Shown here one piece after another: positions 11,773-24,158 of a stretch of DNA of 64,000 nt (the first letter of the stretch is position 1; every line of letters begins with the position of its first letter). The translations under genes were made by a program, and so were the position numbers. The DNA comes from Acanthaster planci (taxonomy: Eukaryota; Echinodermata; Asteroidea; Valvatida; Acanthasteridae), in assembly GCF_001949145.1 (NCBI RefSeq), contig NW_019091519.1, positions 264,655 through 328,654 on the forward strand. Direction: 5' to 3'. The notes below the pieces were generated by a model. The model saw only the letters and a program-made list of their open reading frames with translations. It ran no database searches and was not told the origin of the DNA.

Positions 11773-14700
11773 ATACATGTACATGTTAGCAGGATTGTGC
11801 ATCATGTACATTAGCCTAATGTACTTACATGCCATGTATGTACTTTTCCATGCACTTAGACGTACATGTACAGTACATGTACTTGCCAGCGTCTGTGGCT
11901 GACCTACACAGACAAGTTGATGGACTTGGCGCATTTTAATTGAAATCTCGGACACTGGATTTAAAAGGCTTCATGCGCAGAAATCAAGTGTGAAAAAGAG
12001 CTGACGCTGTGAAAATTAATATCTTTGTGGATATGGCTTTGCAGTTATATTAATTGAAATTCCATTTTCATTAACACTGTGCTGGTTATTCTAATAACCA
12101 GTCTTGACCTTTGATGCCAGGTCTGGCCCTTTTTAATGACATTGACCACTCTTGCCTTGAAATTTCCATTTAGATTTCGGTTGCGCTTTTAATGCTCTTG
12201 AACTGCCGGGTAGGACCTTAATATTTAATGAGTTATGCAGGCACCATGCTGCTCATAACATAAAGGTGAATGCCGAGCCTGAAGTCAAAAGCAGATGGCA
12301 GTAACCCGCTGCTGAGCTCTGTTGAAGTCCAAGGGTGAAGATAGGAATATGATATGAGGATTTGGGTCTGCAAGCTTGCTTCCGCTTTTCAGCCAGCGGC
12401 ACTTAAAGAAATGGAACTTTTGTGACGTGATAAACAGAATTTTTTTTTTTTGAAGTGATTGAGCAGTCATACTGGAGAATTCTTCTTGCACCAGTTGATA
12501 TGAATGGCCTTTCCAAGTGGGGGAGTCAGAGAAGATTCTTTTGTAGATGAAGTGCTCAGAGACCTTGAAGATGTCTGCACAGGCACAGCAGATGCCTCTG
12601 CTGATAGAGGAGACATGTATCAATGTTTGAGGACATCCGTTTTCAATCACTGTTCTGCAATGCACTCCTGCCTAGGTTGTACTTGCTTTGGTTTCATTGC
12701 ACGATTTTCCCAGGCTGCACAATGACATTTATGTTCGACCTGTAATATTTTGTTTCATCCACATGCATGACTGTTGTCACAAAAGTGTTCTCAGTTACCA
12801 TGTTACTCATCAGATGTAAATTAACATGGTCTGTTAATTGTTTGGTTTGTTGATTTAAGCATTGAAGAGATGATGAAACAAAAGGCCTCTGTTTGATGCA
12901 TGGCAGCTAGCATGATTAAAGAAATACGTCAGCTCATTGAACACAGACAAGGAATTATTGTACTAAGAGAAAATATACAAAGAATGCTATTGAAGTACCG
13001 GCTGGTACATACAATACATGTACAGTACCAGCAGGTCCTATCTAGTATTAATGGCTCAAATGTTTCAGCATGCACCTAAGACTAAGTGATCAATCTTTCG
13101 TTATCTTGTCAAAAGCTCATTAGGTGGTAACCTCAATCATATTCCTATTGCCCTCATGGTTACCTTTTGCAACAAAAAACAAAGGGCCTTGCTGAAAGAT
13201 TGAACAGTTTTGAACAGTGCCTATAAACTGCAGGCCTTGTGTGCGGTTTTTGGTATGTAGCCAACCAATCAATTCCCTGTGGACAGACCAAAGTGTGAAC
13301 TTCACTGATTCCTACTCACAGAAGTCAGTTACAACACTTGTTTTTGAGGACTTGTCTCCCATTACGCTGTAGTTGAGAGTTAGTTTAACTGGTTTTTTTT
13401 GGAAGTCACTGCCTGTAATATCCAATTTTCTGACCTGGTCCTTTCTCCCCTCCCATTTTTCCCCTCCAGTGGCAATTCCTCACGATGAGGTTGTCAGGTT
13501 GTGTATGGGGAGGCGGGCTTGATTCTTGGAGCGGACGAGGTCAGGTGTTCCCAATCAAACCAAATTTGGTTTGAATTCCCTAAAGACACAATCCAAGATT
13601 TCACTCTGTTGCTCTGAGTTCATGACGGTGACATTCAATAAGGGCAGTTTATGGCATTTCACCACAGCCTAATTATGGTTAGACCTTTACGATCTGAAAG
13701 TTCTTTTTTTTTTGTACAAGTTTGTGTAGGTGCGTTGTCCCTGTACATGTCCTACCATTTATGCAAAATGACAGTGAAAACATGTTGCTTATTTCAAAAG
13801 TGAGCACAGACATACATCAGAGTTTGGGATTTGCATTTATGCAGAACGAAATAAGTGCCGAATTGTCAGAAAAATGAGAGAGGTGCGCTTTCGTAAAATT
13901 TCCACGTTATCTAAATAATGCACAGGCCTTTATTAATGCACGTCTCTGATATTAACCAAGAGGTTCAGATGTGGTAGAAACAAGAAATATGCAAATGATA
14001 AGCAGTGAGATTGTTTGTGCTGTTCCTTGCGCTATGATTGTATTAACAGTCTGACACAAGCACTCTGCTGCTTTTCTGTTCTTACATTGATGAGGTCATG
14101 GTTGTGGTTTACAAGGTCACTCAAAGGTTGCTTATTTTTGTGGTTTCCTAAAGCTACTGAAACTCTCCAGTAATCAGTAGAACAAATATTGTTGTTAATT
14201 TACCTGAAGGCAGTCTGATAAGCGTAAAATTAAGCTCATTGGTTAGCATAGCTCCAAGGATGGCTATGTTAATCAAGGGGTACTTGATTCCAAAGACATG
14301 TTAATAACAAATAAATGGAGATTAATAAATGTCAAAGAACATTTTATTCAAAACAGTAGCACTGATACATATACCGGTGTAATTAAATTGAGAAAAAGAT
14401 TGTACATGTAACTCAAAAGTAGACTGATTTGACAGTGGAGACACGAATGATTAAGTCATTTTTTGCCTCATTGAATTTTATAAGGTTGGCTCCTCATCTG
14501 AAAAAGAAACAACGTAAAAATTTGCATCATGTAAAAGCTTGCAGATATGTCGTGCATTGTACTTACTGCCTTACTTCTTAAAGAAGTATCAGCTCACATT
14601 TATGAGAGCAGTTGATTTACAGTGGGCGTGAAAAAAAGACAGCGTAATTAATAAGGATCTGACAAGTTCAACTTTAGTATTGTCTACACTTGACTAAAAG

Positions 14701-14910
14701 TAGTTTCGATAGGATATTTTAGAAGATCTGCATCAGTATACATGGTACTACCCACTGGTGACCAAATGTCTGGCTGCTCGCATTACCCCATTACAGGGTA
14801 ACTGGAGACAAAACCAAGAAATAAAATCCACCAAAAAGTGTCTTTACCTGCTACCTCAATAGTTCAGTGGGTGGATTGTCTCATTTTATGCAGTCCTGAA
14901 CATGACTTAA
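11773..14910. other. Non-coding, no gene recognised
   Basis: A TACATG cluster lies at about 11775-11882. The stretch 12000-12260 is rich in TAAT/ATTA words and of high complexity, a possible regulatory segment. No exon supported. Confidence 0.55.
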
Positions 14911-15302
14911 AGGGGATGGGCCCTGTTGGGAAGATTTCCTGTAAAACATGCATCAACACATAAAACAAACATACATAGAGAACACATCTGCATAATTTCA
15001 AAATGAGCTGATGAAGCACAAGAAATATTGCCTTATCAGTTCAAACCAGAATACGCATTCTTGTCTGGAAAGTCGAGCCCATCCAATGACGTCACATTTT
15101 TGCCAAGATTTGTCTGCTGCCCTCATTGATCGATTTCGATAAGTTATTGCAAAGAGCCTAGGTGGGCACTGAAAAAAGCACACAGAAAAAGCCAATTTTT
15201 GCTGATTTAATGACATAAAAAGGGGTTAATCCAACTCATTGCATATAAGACGGTTGAAAACTATGATATAACGTCAGTTTAACCCTACATGGCCCATCCC
15301 CT
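14911..15302. mobile_element. Short inverted-terminal-repeat element (MITE-like, 392 bp)
   Basis: Perfect 12-bp terminal inverted repeats, AGGGGATGGGCC at the left and GGCCCATCCCCT at the right, each flanked by TTAA/CTAA-like bases. Interior is AT-rich with no coding potential. The TTAA context is reminiscent of piggyBac-type insertion, but the duplication is not exact. Confidence 0.65.
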
Positions 15303-17982
15303 CTAAAGACTGAAAAGAGAAGATACTTCAGTTACAGTAACCTTTCAGGGTTGAATATTGGCACCCTGAACAGTTACAGACTTTCCCCTTCAACAGGCCA
15401 GTAGGAAGTTTCTTTTTAACTGGAATTTAGTTCCTATTGAATAAACCTTTAACTTTGTGTCATAAAGGGAGACAAAAACATGGAGCAGTGAACAGCCTGT
15501 GTTTGTAACTTTGCATGGATTGTATCCTCTGAAAAGCTGGAGGGAAAGGGGATAGTATTGGTAAAGTGATTGTGATTGAGAACCGATGTCTTTGATGAAT
15601 TCTCTGAGGTCAAGATGGCCACTCATAGTGTTGTAGTTGAATCCATCACAAGTGCACACAAGTCAGTCATTAGTCACCCAGTCCCAAGTCAAGTTGTAAG
15701 CACTTCAAAAGAACCCTGACAAAGACGTTCCTTTGTTACCGTCAGTTAAGTCGACTTTTGGTCACAAGGACTACAACACTTGCCGCAAGGCTTGCAGACT
15801 CTGAAGGAATAGATTTTGGTTCTTAGACTTTAATCAAAAGTTTCCCTTCACAATGCAATATGCATGTATATTTTACAGTGTACATGTAGCTAATGATAAG
15901 TTAGGCCTTCATGGTTAGCCCATGATGGCAAGGCCTTATTATACCTGAGTGTAGGTAGACACAGTTGCAGACCTGATGTGAAGTGTCTTAACCATGTGTA
16001 CAGTGACCCTACATCACTACAACAAGGTGAGGATTAAAAAAGCAAGGAAACTGGATCGATCTTGGACTGATGGACATCAAGCACGCCCCTTGTCCAAACC
16101 CAGTCCCCTGATTGTCCCTAATCCCTTGTCAGGTTTGATCCCATAGTCATTGATCAAGAGATCTACATATTGATCAGGAGATTACATCAGCTGGTTTTAA
16201 TCCCCGGCCCAGCCTTTTGTACCAGTTGTCATTGGCGTTTCCGTTTTTGATCACACCTGGATTTCAAAAGGCAATCGACCATGTGTGCTTCATGCCTTAT
16301 GCATGCCTTATGCATGTTTCTGCTGAAGAAGTGGTCTTTGTTGGAGCTGCTTAAATTGGATCATTGAAAAGCACAAACCCAAGGTTGGTACATATATTGT
16401 TTGTACACTGCAGTATAGCCTCGCATGCATGTGGTAAGACATAGAAGAATTCCTTACGTTTCAAGATGGGGGTAATTTTTCTGAAACTTTTCTGTAAACA
16501 GACTTAAATATTTAATGAAAGTTTTATACTCTGTATCATAGTTGTATAAGTCTCATCTCTTACCTGCACCCCCAGCCACTAATCCTCCCCCCCCTCAGAT
16601 GCACAGATCTTCACTAATTGTGGAGGAAGATTCTTGAGTTTATTCCCTGGTTTTCCATCAGTTTAATTGTGCATTTATTATGAATGGTGATTACAGATTT
16701 TGTAAGTCTGTACTTTCCCTTCTCAGCATCAAATCAGTTAGTGGCCTTGTTGCTTGAGAAGAGTTATTTATATGCAGAACGCCCCGAAAGTCCTGACAGG
16801 CTCAGATAAAAAGCCAAATTGTTTCACAATTTACATGTACATGTATGTGTAAAGGAACTTAGAAAATGTGTCTGTTTTCATCAGAATTTATCTTTGAGGG
16901 CAGCGGTCATGAAGAGGAAATAACTTAAGAGACTTGATCTTGGTGTGTATTTTTGTAATGGTGATTTATGGGAAACTGCTATATGACGCTGAAGACATCT
17001 TTCAACACCTTCACATACGTGGACGTGCACACATGTGGAGAATTGTTGAGTAACCTCTGTAGATGTGAAATTGTATTTCAAATTGCCAAATAGGCCCACA
17101 TTGTTGCCAGTATTGGTGCAAGTGAGACCTAAACGATAGGCATTCATGCAGGTAAGGTTGTACATAAACTTGACTTTCGCATGTACGGTATCTTGCTGAC
17201 ATACAGTACATGTATGATATCTGAGTCATGTTCTCAGTTGGACCCAAGAACATTTTTGGAAGGGGGCAGTGCTCCCTGGGTTATTCGACTCACTGATGGC
17301 CTTGGCCTATTAAAAAATAAAGAGCCTAAAAATTCCACACTCAGTGGCAGGGGGTTCTGAGTGCATGGACTTGTGGATGTCAGCTGTCCTCCATCCCAGT
17401 GTGTGATTAATGGGAAGTAACGTTGTTGAAGCATTACCCACACTGTTTACTTCAACCCAACATATTTCAGTCTGGAGTCCTAAGATGATGCTCATATGTG
17501 TAGTGGCTGTGGGTTCTCTTGTCTCTCTGTTTTACAATTGCAGTGGGGTTGGACATTCTTTCTGGGTGAATCATTCATTCTTCTAGGTAGGAGGTCATTC
17601 TTTCCAGTTGTGCAAATTACTTGCACCAGTACCTGCTTTCATTTTCAACTTTGGTGCACAGTTATTTTGTTCAGTAAAATGCCATAAAACATTGACCCTA
17701 TCAAGTCTCATATCCTTCAGACTCTATCAGGAGATCTTACAGAATCTTGTAGAATTGCAGAAGGCAAAGCCCAGGCACTTGAGGCCCTTTCAAAGCGGAA
17801 GGGTACATGTACATATATATGTTCTGGTCATACTGTACCACAGGGTTCTTGCATTTGAAGCAAATTCCAGGACTGAGATAACCAAATCTTTCTTGCCCAG
17901 ATTTCATTCCTTTTCAAGTGAATCCTAAACTAATGGGAATACAGACACCCCTTTTATTTTATTACATCTGTGAATATAGTGA
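15303..17982. other. Non-coding, no gene recognised
   Basis: Mostly unique sequence with no supported exon; isolated TACATG repeats near 15880 and 16833. Confidence 0.6.
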
Positions 17983-18118
17983 AGTACATGTACATATGTA
18001 CAGTACAAGGTACATGTATGTGCTGGTACAATGTACATGTACATGTTCATTGTACATATGAATGGTGGTACATAGTATATGTACATGTACATACAGTACA
18101 TGTACATGTACATGTGTA
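17983..18118. repeat. Dense TACATG palindromic repeat cluster
   Basis: Over about 135 bp the sequence is almost entirely built of gtacatgtac, its permutations and slightly degenerate forms (gtacatatgtac, gtacagtac). Because the unit is self-complementary, the cluster can pair with itself on one strand. Confidence 0.85.
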
Positions 18119-21100
18119 TGCAGATGGTTTTATTCCTCCATGGTCTGCTGAAGTGTTTCTCCCTTCCACAGTTTGAGCACAAAGATTACTCCCAGAGCCT
18201 GTATGGAATGCTGTTCATGGCATTCAGTACTCTATGCCTAATTACCTTACATTAAACTTAAGTGGCTGTAAATACACTTGTCTCCCAGGGAAAATCGAAA
18301 ACAGATTCCTGGCAGTGCAATTGGGGCTCGCTGGCCAAGTGGATTTTTTTCCTGTGTTCTGCTCCTTTCCTCCGGGATAAACTGCTGAAGAAGAGTCCCA
18401 GCCTCAAATTGATTTCCGTCCTCCCCCCTGCTAAGTGCCCAATTTTCCAGGAGCAATAGTGACAGTAGTGTCTTTTTTAGGGACATGCCCCAGCTGGGGG
18501 GATGCCGGAATGGACTTGTTCATTTTATGACATGCTGCTAGAGAGGGATCAAAAGTTAAGTTGGAAAGAAATTGGAACCCTCTTCGTGTATTGAGGATGG
18601 TAGAGGTTTGAGGATTTCTTTTAAATGAAAGGACAAAGGATATTTGTATTGTGCCTCAACATTTGGGGATGCAGAATGGTAGGGAGAGGTTGTAAGGGAT
18701 TGTAGAAATGGAATGGTCCAAATTAATGCATCGATCAACCAACTAGGGCTCTTTACAACCAGGTATGGAGGTCTAAAATTCTTACTACAAGAGTCTGGAA
18801 GTTTAACGGATGAATGCTAAAGATAACGTTTGCCTATGAAGGACAGTTGGAAGAGTTGCCCCCCTCCTCTCATCCCAACCACCCTCCCAGGTTGTTCAGC
18901 TTTAATTGGATGGTACACATATACAGGAATCTGGACATTGCGAAGCACTCTCGGCTGCTTGAGCATTAAACACACAAATTTTACTCAAACTCAGTGACAC
19001 TCATATTTTTCAGGTGTTCCTATTTTCTGCTGTGCCTTTTTTTACACATTAGGGATAAATAAATGTTAAACAAGACCCAACTTTGTATTCCACTTGCCCA
19101 TTACTGCCCATCAGTGTGACAACAAGGCTTGTTAACTTGCCCAACCAGCACTGTAAAAACAAACTCTTGCCTACTCATCTCGTGGGCCGTGGATATTCAT
19201 TGCTTATTTCACCTGTGATGATTAAATAAAAGAAAGTCTGAGCTTTCATCTCGGAATAAGTGCCCTCAATGGGTGCTTAGAAGGACCACCTGATCCAAAT
19301 GGCAAAATAAAGCACCTGCCAGCCGCAAACAGTAGAATTTCTCCCTCTCCTCCCCGAAATATTCACAAGAAGAATTTAGCATTAACTCAACACATTTCAA
19401 TGACCCTGCTATTTGTGGGGGCCTGCAAGGACCTTCAGAAAGATCCCTTATTGTCCCTAAGCCTCCAAGATATTCTCTTTTTGGAGCTGAGTTGCGAAAA
19501 TAAACACTCCCCTCTCTGCCCCCTGGCGAAAACAAACAAGTGAAGCAGCTTCCGCCCAGCCCTTGGCTTATGTGGCTCGCTTTTCCCCCCTCCGATCTCT
19601 GGCTGGATCATTTTTGTACGGAGAGCTATGGTATGTTTGTTCGAATGCATATGATGCAGTCAGTACATGTAGGAGGAGCAAGAAAACACAGCCTGGATGC
19701 ACCACTGCCCTCACTGCCAGCCACTCCATACACTCCAGTGGGGCCTCTTCCAAGGGGAATAATTTGTCTCCTTGTGTCAAATTTCTTCTCCAGTCTCTCT
19801 ACGGTGTTCAAATCTGGACTTCCTTGTCATTGTGTAGCACTGGGGGCTTTTCTCACTTGCAACTGCCTCACCAGACATGGTTCTGATCAGTTTTTTTTTT
19901 TTTGGTGGCCCTTCCCGAGAGAGACCAAATAGCTGTACACAATTGCCTTGCCCTGAAAAGGGGATTCAGGATATTTCAGTAACTGACAGGTCCTCAGAAT
20001 GGCTTGCTTTGTCCAGCCGAAAAATGTTTGACAGCGTTCTCTTTGCAGCCAAGGAATAAGCTGCCTTATTTCCCCCGTTGGGAGAAACATCAAGCACAAA
20101 GTCCTTCAGCGGAGGCTTGGCCCTTTTGATTGTTATGTGCAGTGCAGTTAAAGATTCCTTTATATTTCAGCAATATTACCAGTACCATGGTCCCGAAGTA
20201 TTCACTGAGTTGTCATCATGCATTAAACATAGCAGTTCATTTTGCTGACAAACCAGTAAATCTGCAGAGTTGTTGAACTTCAGTTGAAACCAGAAGGTGG
20301 CTGGAATGAGTAACGTGGCTCTTACAAAACAGAAGTAATCTACATGTCTTGTTGATGCAGATCGTTTGGGCGTCATGCATTTTATTCACAAAAACCATGA
20401 ATTTGTTCATTTACTCTTACTGGTACATCCAAATCAGGAATTTTTAAAAGGCCTTGCTTGATGTACTAAAAATTTAAAGTGATGCTTACTCAGTTGGTTG
20501 GCAGGATATATTTTAACGGAAATCATTACAAACTGCAAGAAATGTAATTCTGTGCAAATGTTAGGATACGTGCATGTGTGGTACATGTACATGTCCGTGT
20601 AGTTGAAATGTGCATGCTCGACAAGGCACTATACATGTACCCGGTACATGTACATGTACATACATGTAACTCTCTTGGATGTTGAACCTGAGAAAAGGCT
20701 TTCCCAGCTGTCTTGGCTCTTGATGGCCTCCTGCATCAGGCCAGTCCTATTCAATGTCCCTCTCCTGTAGGTATTTCGTGCATTGTGCATTTATGCATGT
20801 GGTACATGTACCTGGAAACAAGGCTATTTTCTGATGGTCAACAAGGCAGCAATTTGAACAAAACAACCATTCCAATTCCCTGAGTTAAGTGGTGTTCCTT
20901 CTTTTTTACTACATACGTGGTGAATATATCATGTCAGGTCACTCTCCAGTCTCTAAGCATTGAAGTAGAATGATAGTTATGCGGCAGAATTATCAAACTG
21001 TGGAATCTGTGTTCTGCTTGAGCTGCAATGGCTAACTGAGAAATCAAATTAGTGGTCCATCTGTTAATGAAAATTGCCACAGTGTTTTATTGGCAGCTGG

Positions 21101-23899
21101 TGATTGCATTGTCCTTGGTTCAATAGGGAATGCAGCCAGACAGAAAAGCCAAAATTGTTTGAATTTCAGTTGGGTCTCTGGTAACCCAACAACAAATCAT
21201 ATCTCCAAACAGACATGATTTTGTAGCAAGTTACAGCAATTATTTTGAGGTTGGTTATAGCATCTTATCAATCATGATTGGTGACCTTGCCCTTGGTCAT
21301 TTGAGAATGTGGGTAAATACAAGTACATTTGAAATTGTGATAACCTTGAAGTACATGCAAGCTACAGTGAAGGTAAGTATATGTACACTGTACATGTATA
21401 TGCATAGTGTGAATGGAATTTCCAATTTGTTATTGCAAGGGAAGTGAAAGTCAAACTTTTTATGTGAGCTTGCCAACAGTTGATGATTACACTTGAAATG
21501 AAATGATGAAAATACTTCAGAGTACAACAGTGAAATCATTCCAGCTCAGTTGAATTTGATTCATTCGGTAGGAAACAGGTGTCCTTTACAATGTTGTAAT
21601 TTTTAAAGGTTTACTTACCCAAAACCCGTGACGATGTCACTGTTATTGCTTTTCTGTGCTCTGTTTTTTTAAGCATTGAAAGTGGCATTGAAAAAGTATG
21701 ATGACCCTGATGCGGTATGGATTTGGTGGCTCTCACTGGATTTGCATCTATTCCATTGTTTTGTTACTAAGGCAACAGTGATACCACAGATGTCCGTTAG
21801 TGCTCGAGCACTGGAATTATGCAAAGAGCAGCTACTGCATTTGCATCTCTGGTAGTTCTGTATGTGTACCGGTACATCCCTCACCAAATGGTATTGCAGT
21901 TTGGTTATCGTTGGTAATTGGTTATCGTTGCCATATAGAAAAAGTGCATTGCAATTGTGAAGAATTACTCTGGCACATGTGTGTGGGCTCTGCATGAATA
22001 GTCGCAGCCTGCATCATAAATGATGTGCAAAAGCCATAAATTTTCAATTTGTTGCTTGCATGATCTGACCCCAAGTCCACATGAGAAAATTGACAAAAGT
22101 TCTCTTTTTAAATCCCCATAACTTACATTGATGTAATTCGCAGGGTTTGCCAAATCTGCAAAACCATTTTTCTCTCAGTGTGTGGTGATATTTATGAGCC
22201 GTCCTTTTCTGTCACTATCTGCAGGCTTCTTGAGTGAGCAAGCAACAAGATACATCACCTTCTGTTTGCCCTAACAAAGAGGTATGTGTGTCTCTTTGGA
22301 CACTGGTCTGTGCAGGAGTATTTGTGATTAATTCTGGCTTGAATATGTGTTTGTTCTTCTCTCACGTTGCCTTATGGACATCAGTGTGTTTTCCTGTCTT
22401 TCGTCCATGATCATCAGAGTGATTCAGAACTTAAGAGGTCAGCCATCCCTTCCAAATCTGAATGCACTTGCAAACTGTCCAACGATCCATTTGGATTCTG
22501 TGGTAGGCCTGCATTCCATAACTGTACAGTAAGACTGGTAAAATTTTCCTATTTAAGCGAAGAGGCTGGGTTGGACGTCCTATAAATCACTTGTTCCCAA
22601 CATCAGATGAAGTGAAAGTATATTCATCCTAGCCAAGAAGTGACAATGTTAGAATTCTTGATATGTTCGTTGTTTGGCAAGGATATTGATAAACTCACGG
22701 AAAAGGCAGAATGGTCGAGTGCTGATGTTGCAACATGAAAGCAATATGTGCATGTACACATGTATGCCACAGGGTACAGATGGGTTAAAGTAGAACAAGG
22801 TCGTTGTGGGCATTTAGAAAGCACACCCATTCTCTACATGTTCAATTGTTCGGATCATTCTGTTTCATGCCAAAATTCGTAAAGTTGCTGCTCAGTTAAA
22901 AGAATCGGTTTTTACATGTACTGGTATAATGACATTTTAGAGAGGAAAAGTACATTGTACTGGTACCAGTTAAGTTTGCTATTAATTCATACCCACCAGC
23001 TGAGAAGATTTGTTTTTTGTTTCTGGAAGGACAAACCCAAAGTATTTTTATTAATTTGTGTCAGCTGTAAACAGAGGAACAGTTTAAGCAAGTGAACTTG
23101 TGACAGTGATGAGACAGAGCACGGGATAACAAGTAAGAGCTTACGAGTACACTTGATGTACCATAGGCTCCATGTCAAGTTGACAAATTGGCTGGCAGTT
23201 ACTTAACCCTTCTTAAAATTGAAGTCAAGTTGTTAAGATGCTCATCAGCATTTGTAATGTAAAATGAATGCCTTGTGAATACAAGTACAAATTAGGACTG
23301 TCTGTATCGCACACCATGTGACAAAGGGCATAAGGTGTAAAGGTTGTGAAAGGAAAATTTCTGCTTCATTCAGCGGATCCCACATCAAGCACTCACTGAA
23401 GAACAGAGAGAGCTCTTGCTTCTCCAGTGTTGGGGGGATATTCAGTGGGCTATCTTTACAAGGATGTCCTTGCTCATTTTGTAAGGCATTCAAGAGGCTT
23501 GAGTCACTCCAGGGAGATCCATTGTGGCTTCATACCAGCCCTTGTCCCAAGGACTGTGGGCTTAAGGTGTTGCTTCTCCTGGGGCCTTGTGACTGTTTTC
23601 TAATTCGTACTTCATGACTCCCAGCACCTCATTTATGTGGTCAGCTTGTGATTATCAGCTATTGAAGATGTCCTCTGTTTGCCATCCCCTGATTGCTGCT
23701 GGAGTTATGTAATGTAACCCATGAGAGACAGACATGGTCTTTCCTTGCTCATTGTTTCTGTGGGGGTGGATATCTCACTTCAAGCTCTCAATGGTGGGTA
23801 GCCTACATGTGACGTGAAAGCAGTGGTAGAATGAACACATGCATTTGGGCTCTGTCACCATGAAGAGTCTTTACAAGGATATCTGTAGGCCAGAGAACA
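18119..23899. other. Non-coding, no gene recognised
   Basis: Slightly GC-richer between 18260 and 19960, but without a conserved reading frame. A TACATG cluster lies at 20580-20669. No exon supported. Confidence 0.55.
20580..20669. repeat. TACATG palindromic repeat cluster
   Basis: Two dense runs (20580-20594 and 20631-20669) of gtacatgtacatg units, the second interrupted by ccggtac. Confidence 0.8.
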
Positions 23900-24158
23900 G
23901 GGCCCAATTTCACGGCGCTGCTTACTGCAAGCGAAAAATTGGCGCTTCCCGTAGCAGAAAATTCTGTGCTTACGGCGAACGTATTTCACGGGTTAGAGAG
24001 GAATTTAAGCATATGCGCATGGGTATATATACTGGTACATCCCCTAACTAAGGATTCTGTGCTTAAAGGGTTAGTGCAGAATTATTCAGCTTGCGCGGTT
24101 AGCGCAGATTGGAGATCTTAAGCACGGACTGCACTAGCAGCGCCGTGAAATTAGGCCC
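23900..24158. mobile_element. MITE with GGGCCCAATTTCACGGCGCTGC terminal inverted repeats (259 bp)
   Basis: The left end gggcccaatttcacggcgct and the right end, read on the - strand, gggcctaatttcacggcgct are nearly identical. Inside are inverted words gtgcttacgg/taagcacgg. No coding capacity. This TIR type is widespread among marine invertebrates as far as I recall, but I cannot assign the superfamily; no clear target-site duplication. Confidence 0.7.

Noticed and set aside
17925-18182. MYMYMY/VHVHV-rich open frames on both strands
   Set aside because: Direct translation of the TACATG microsatellite.
19540-19932. 130-codon open frame with overlapping frames on both strands
   Set aside because: It opens at GTG; the stretch is simply low in stop codons owing to higher GC. 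No conserved motif.
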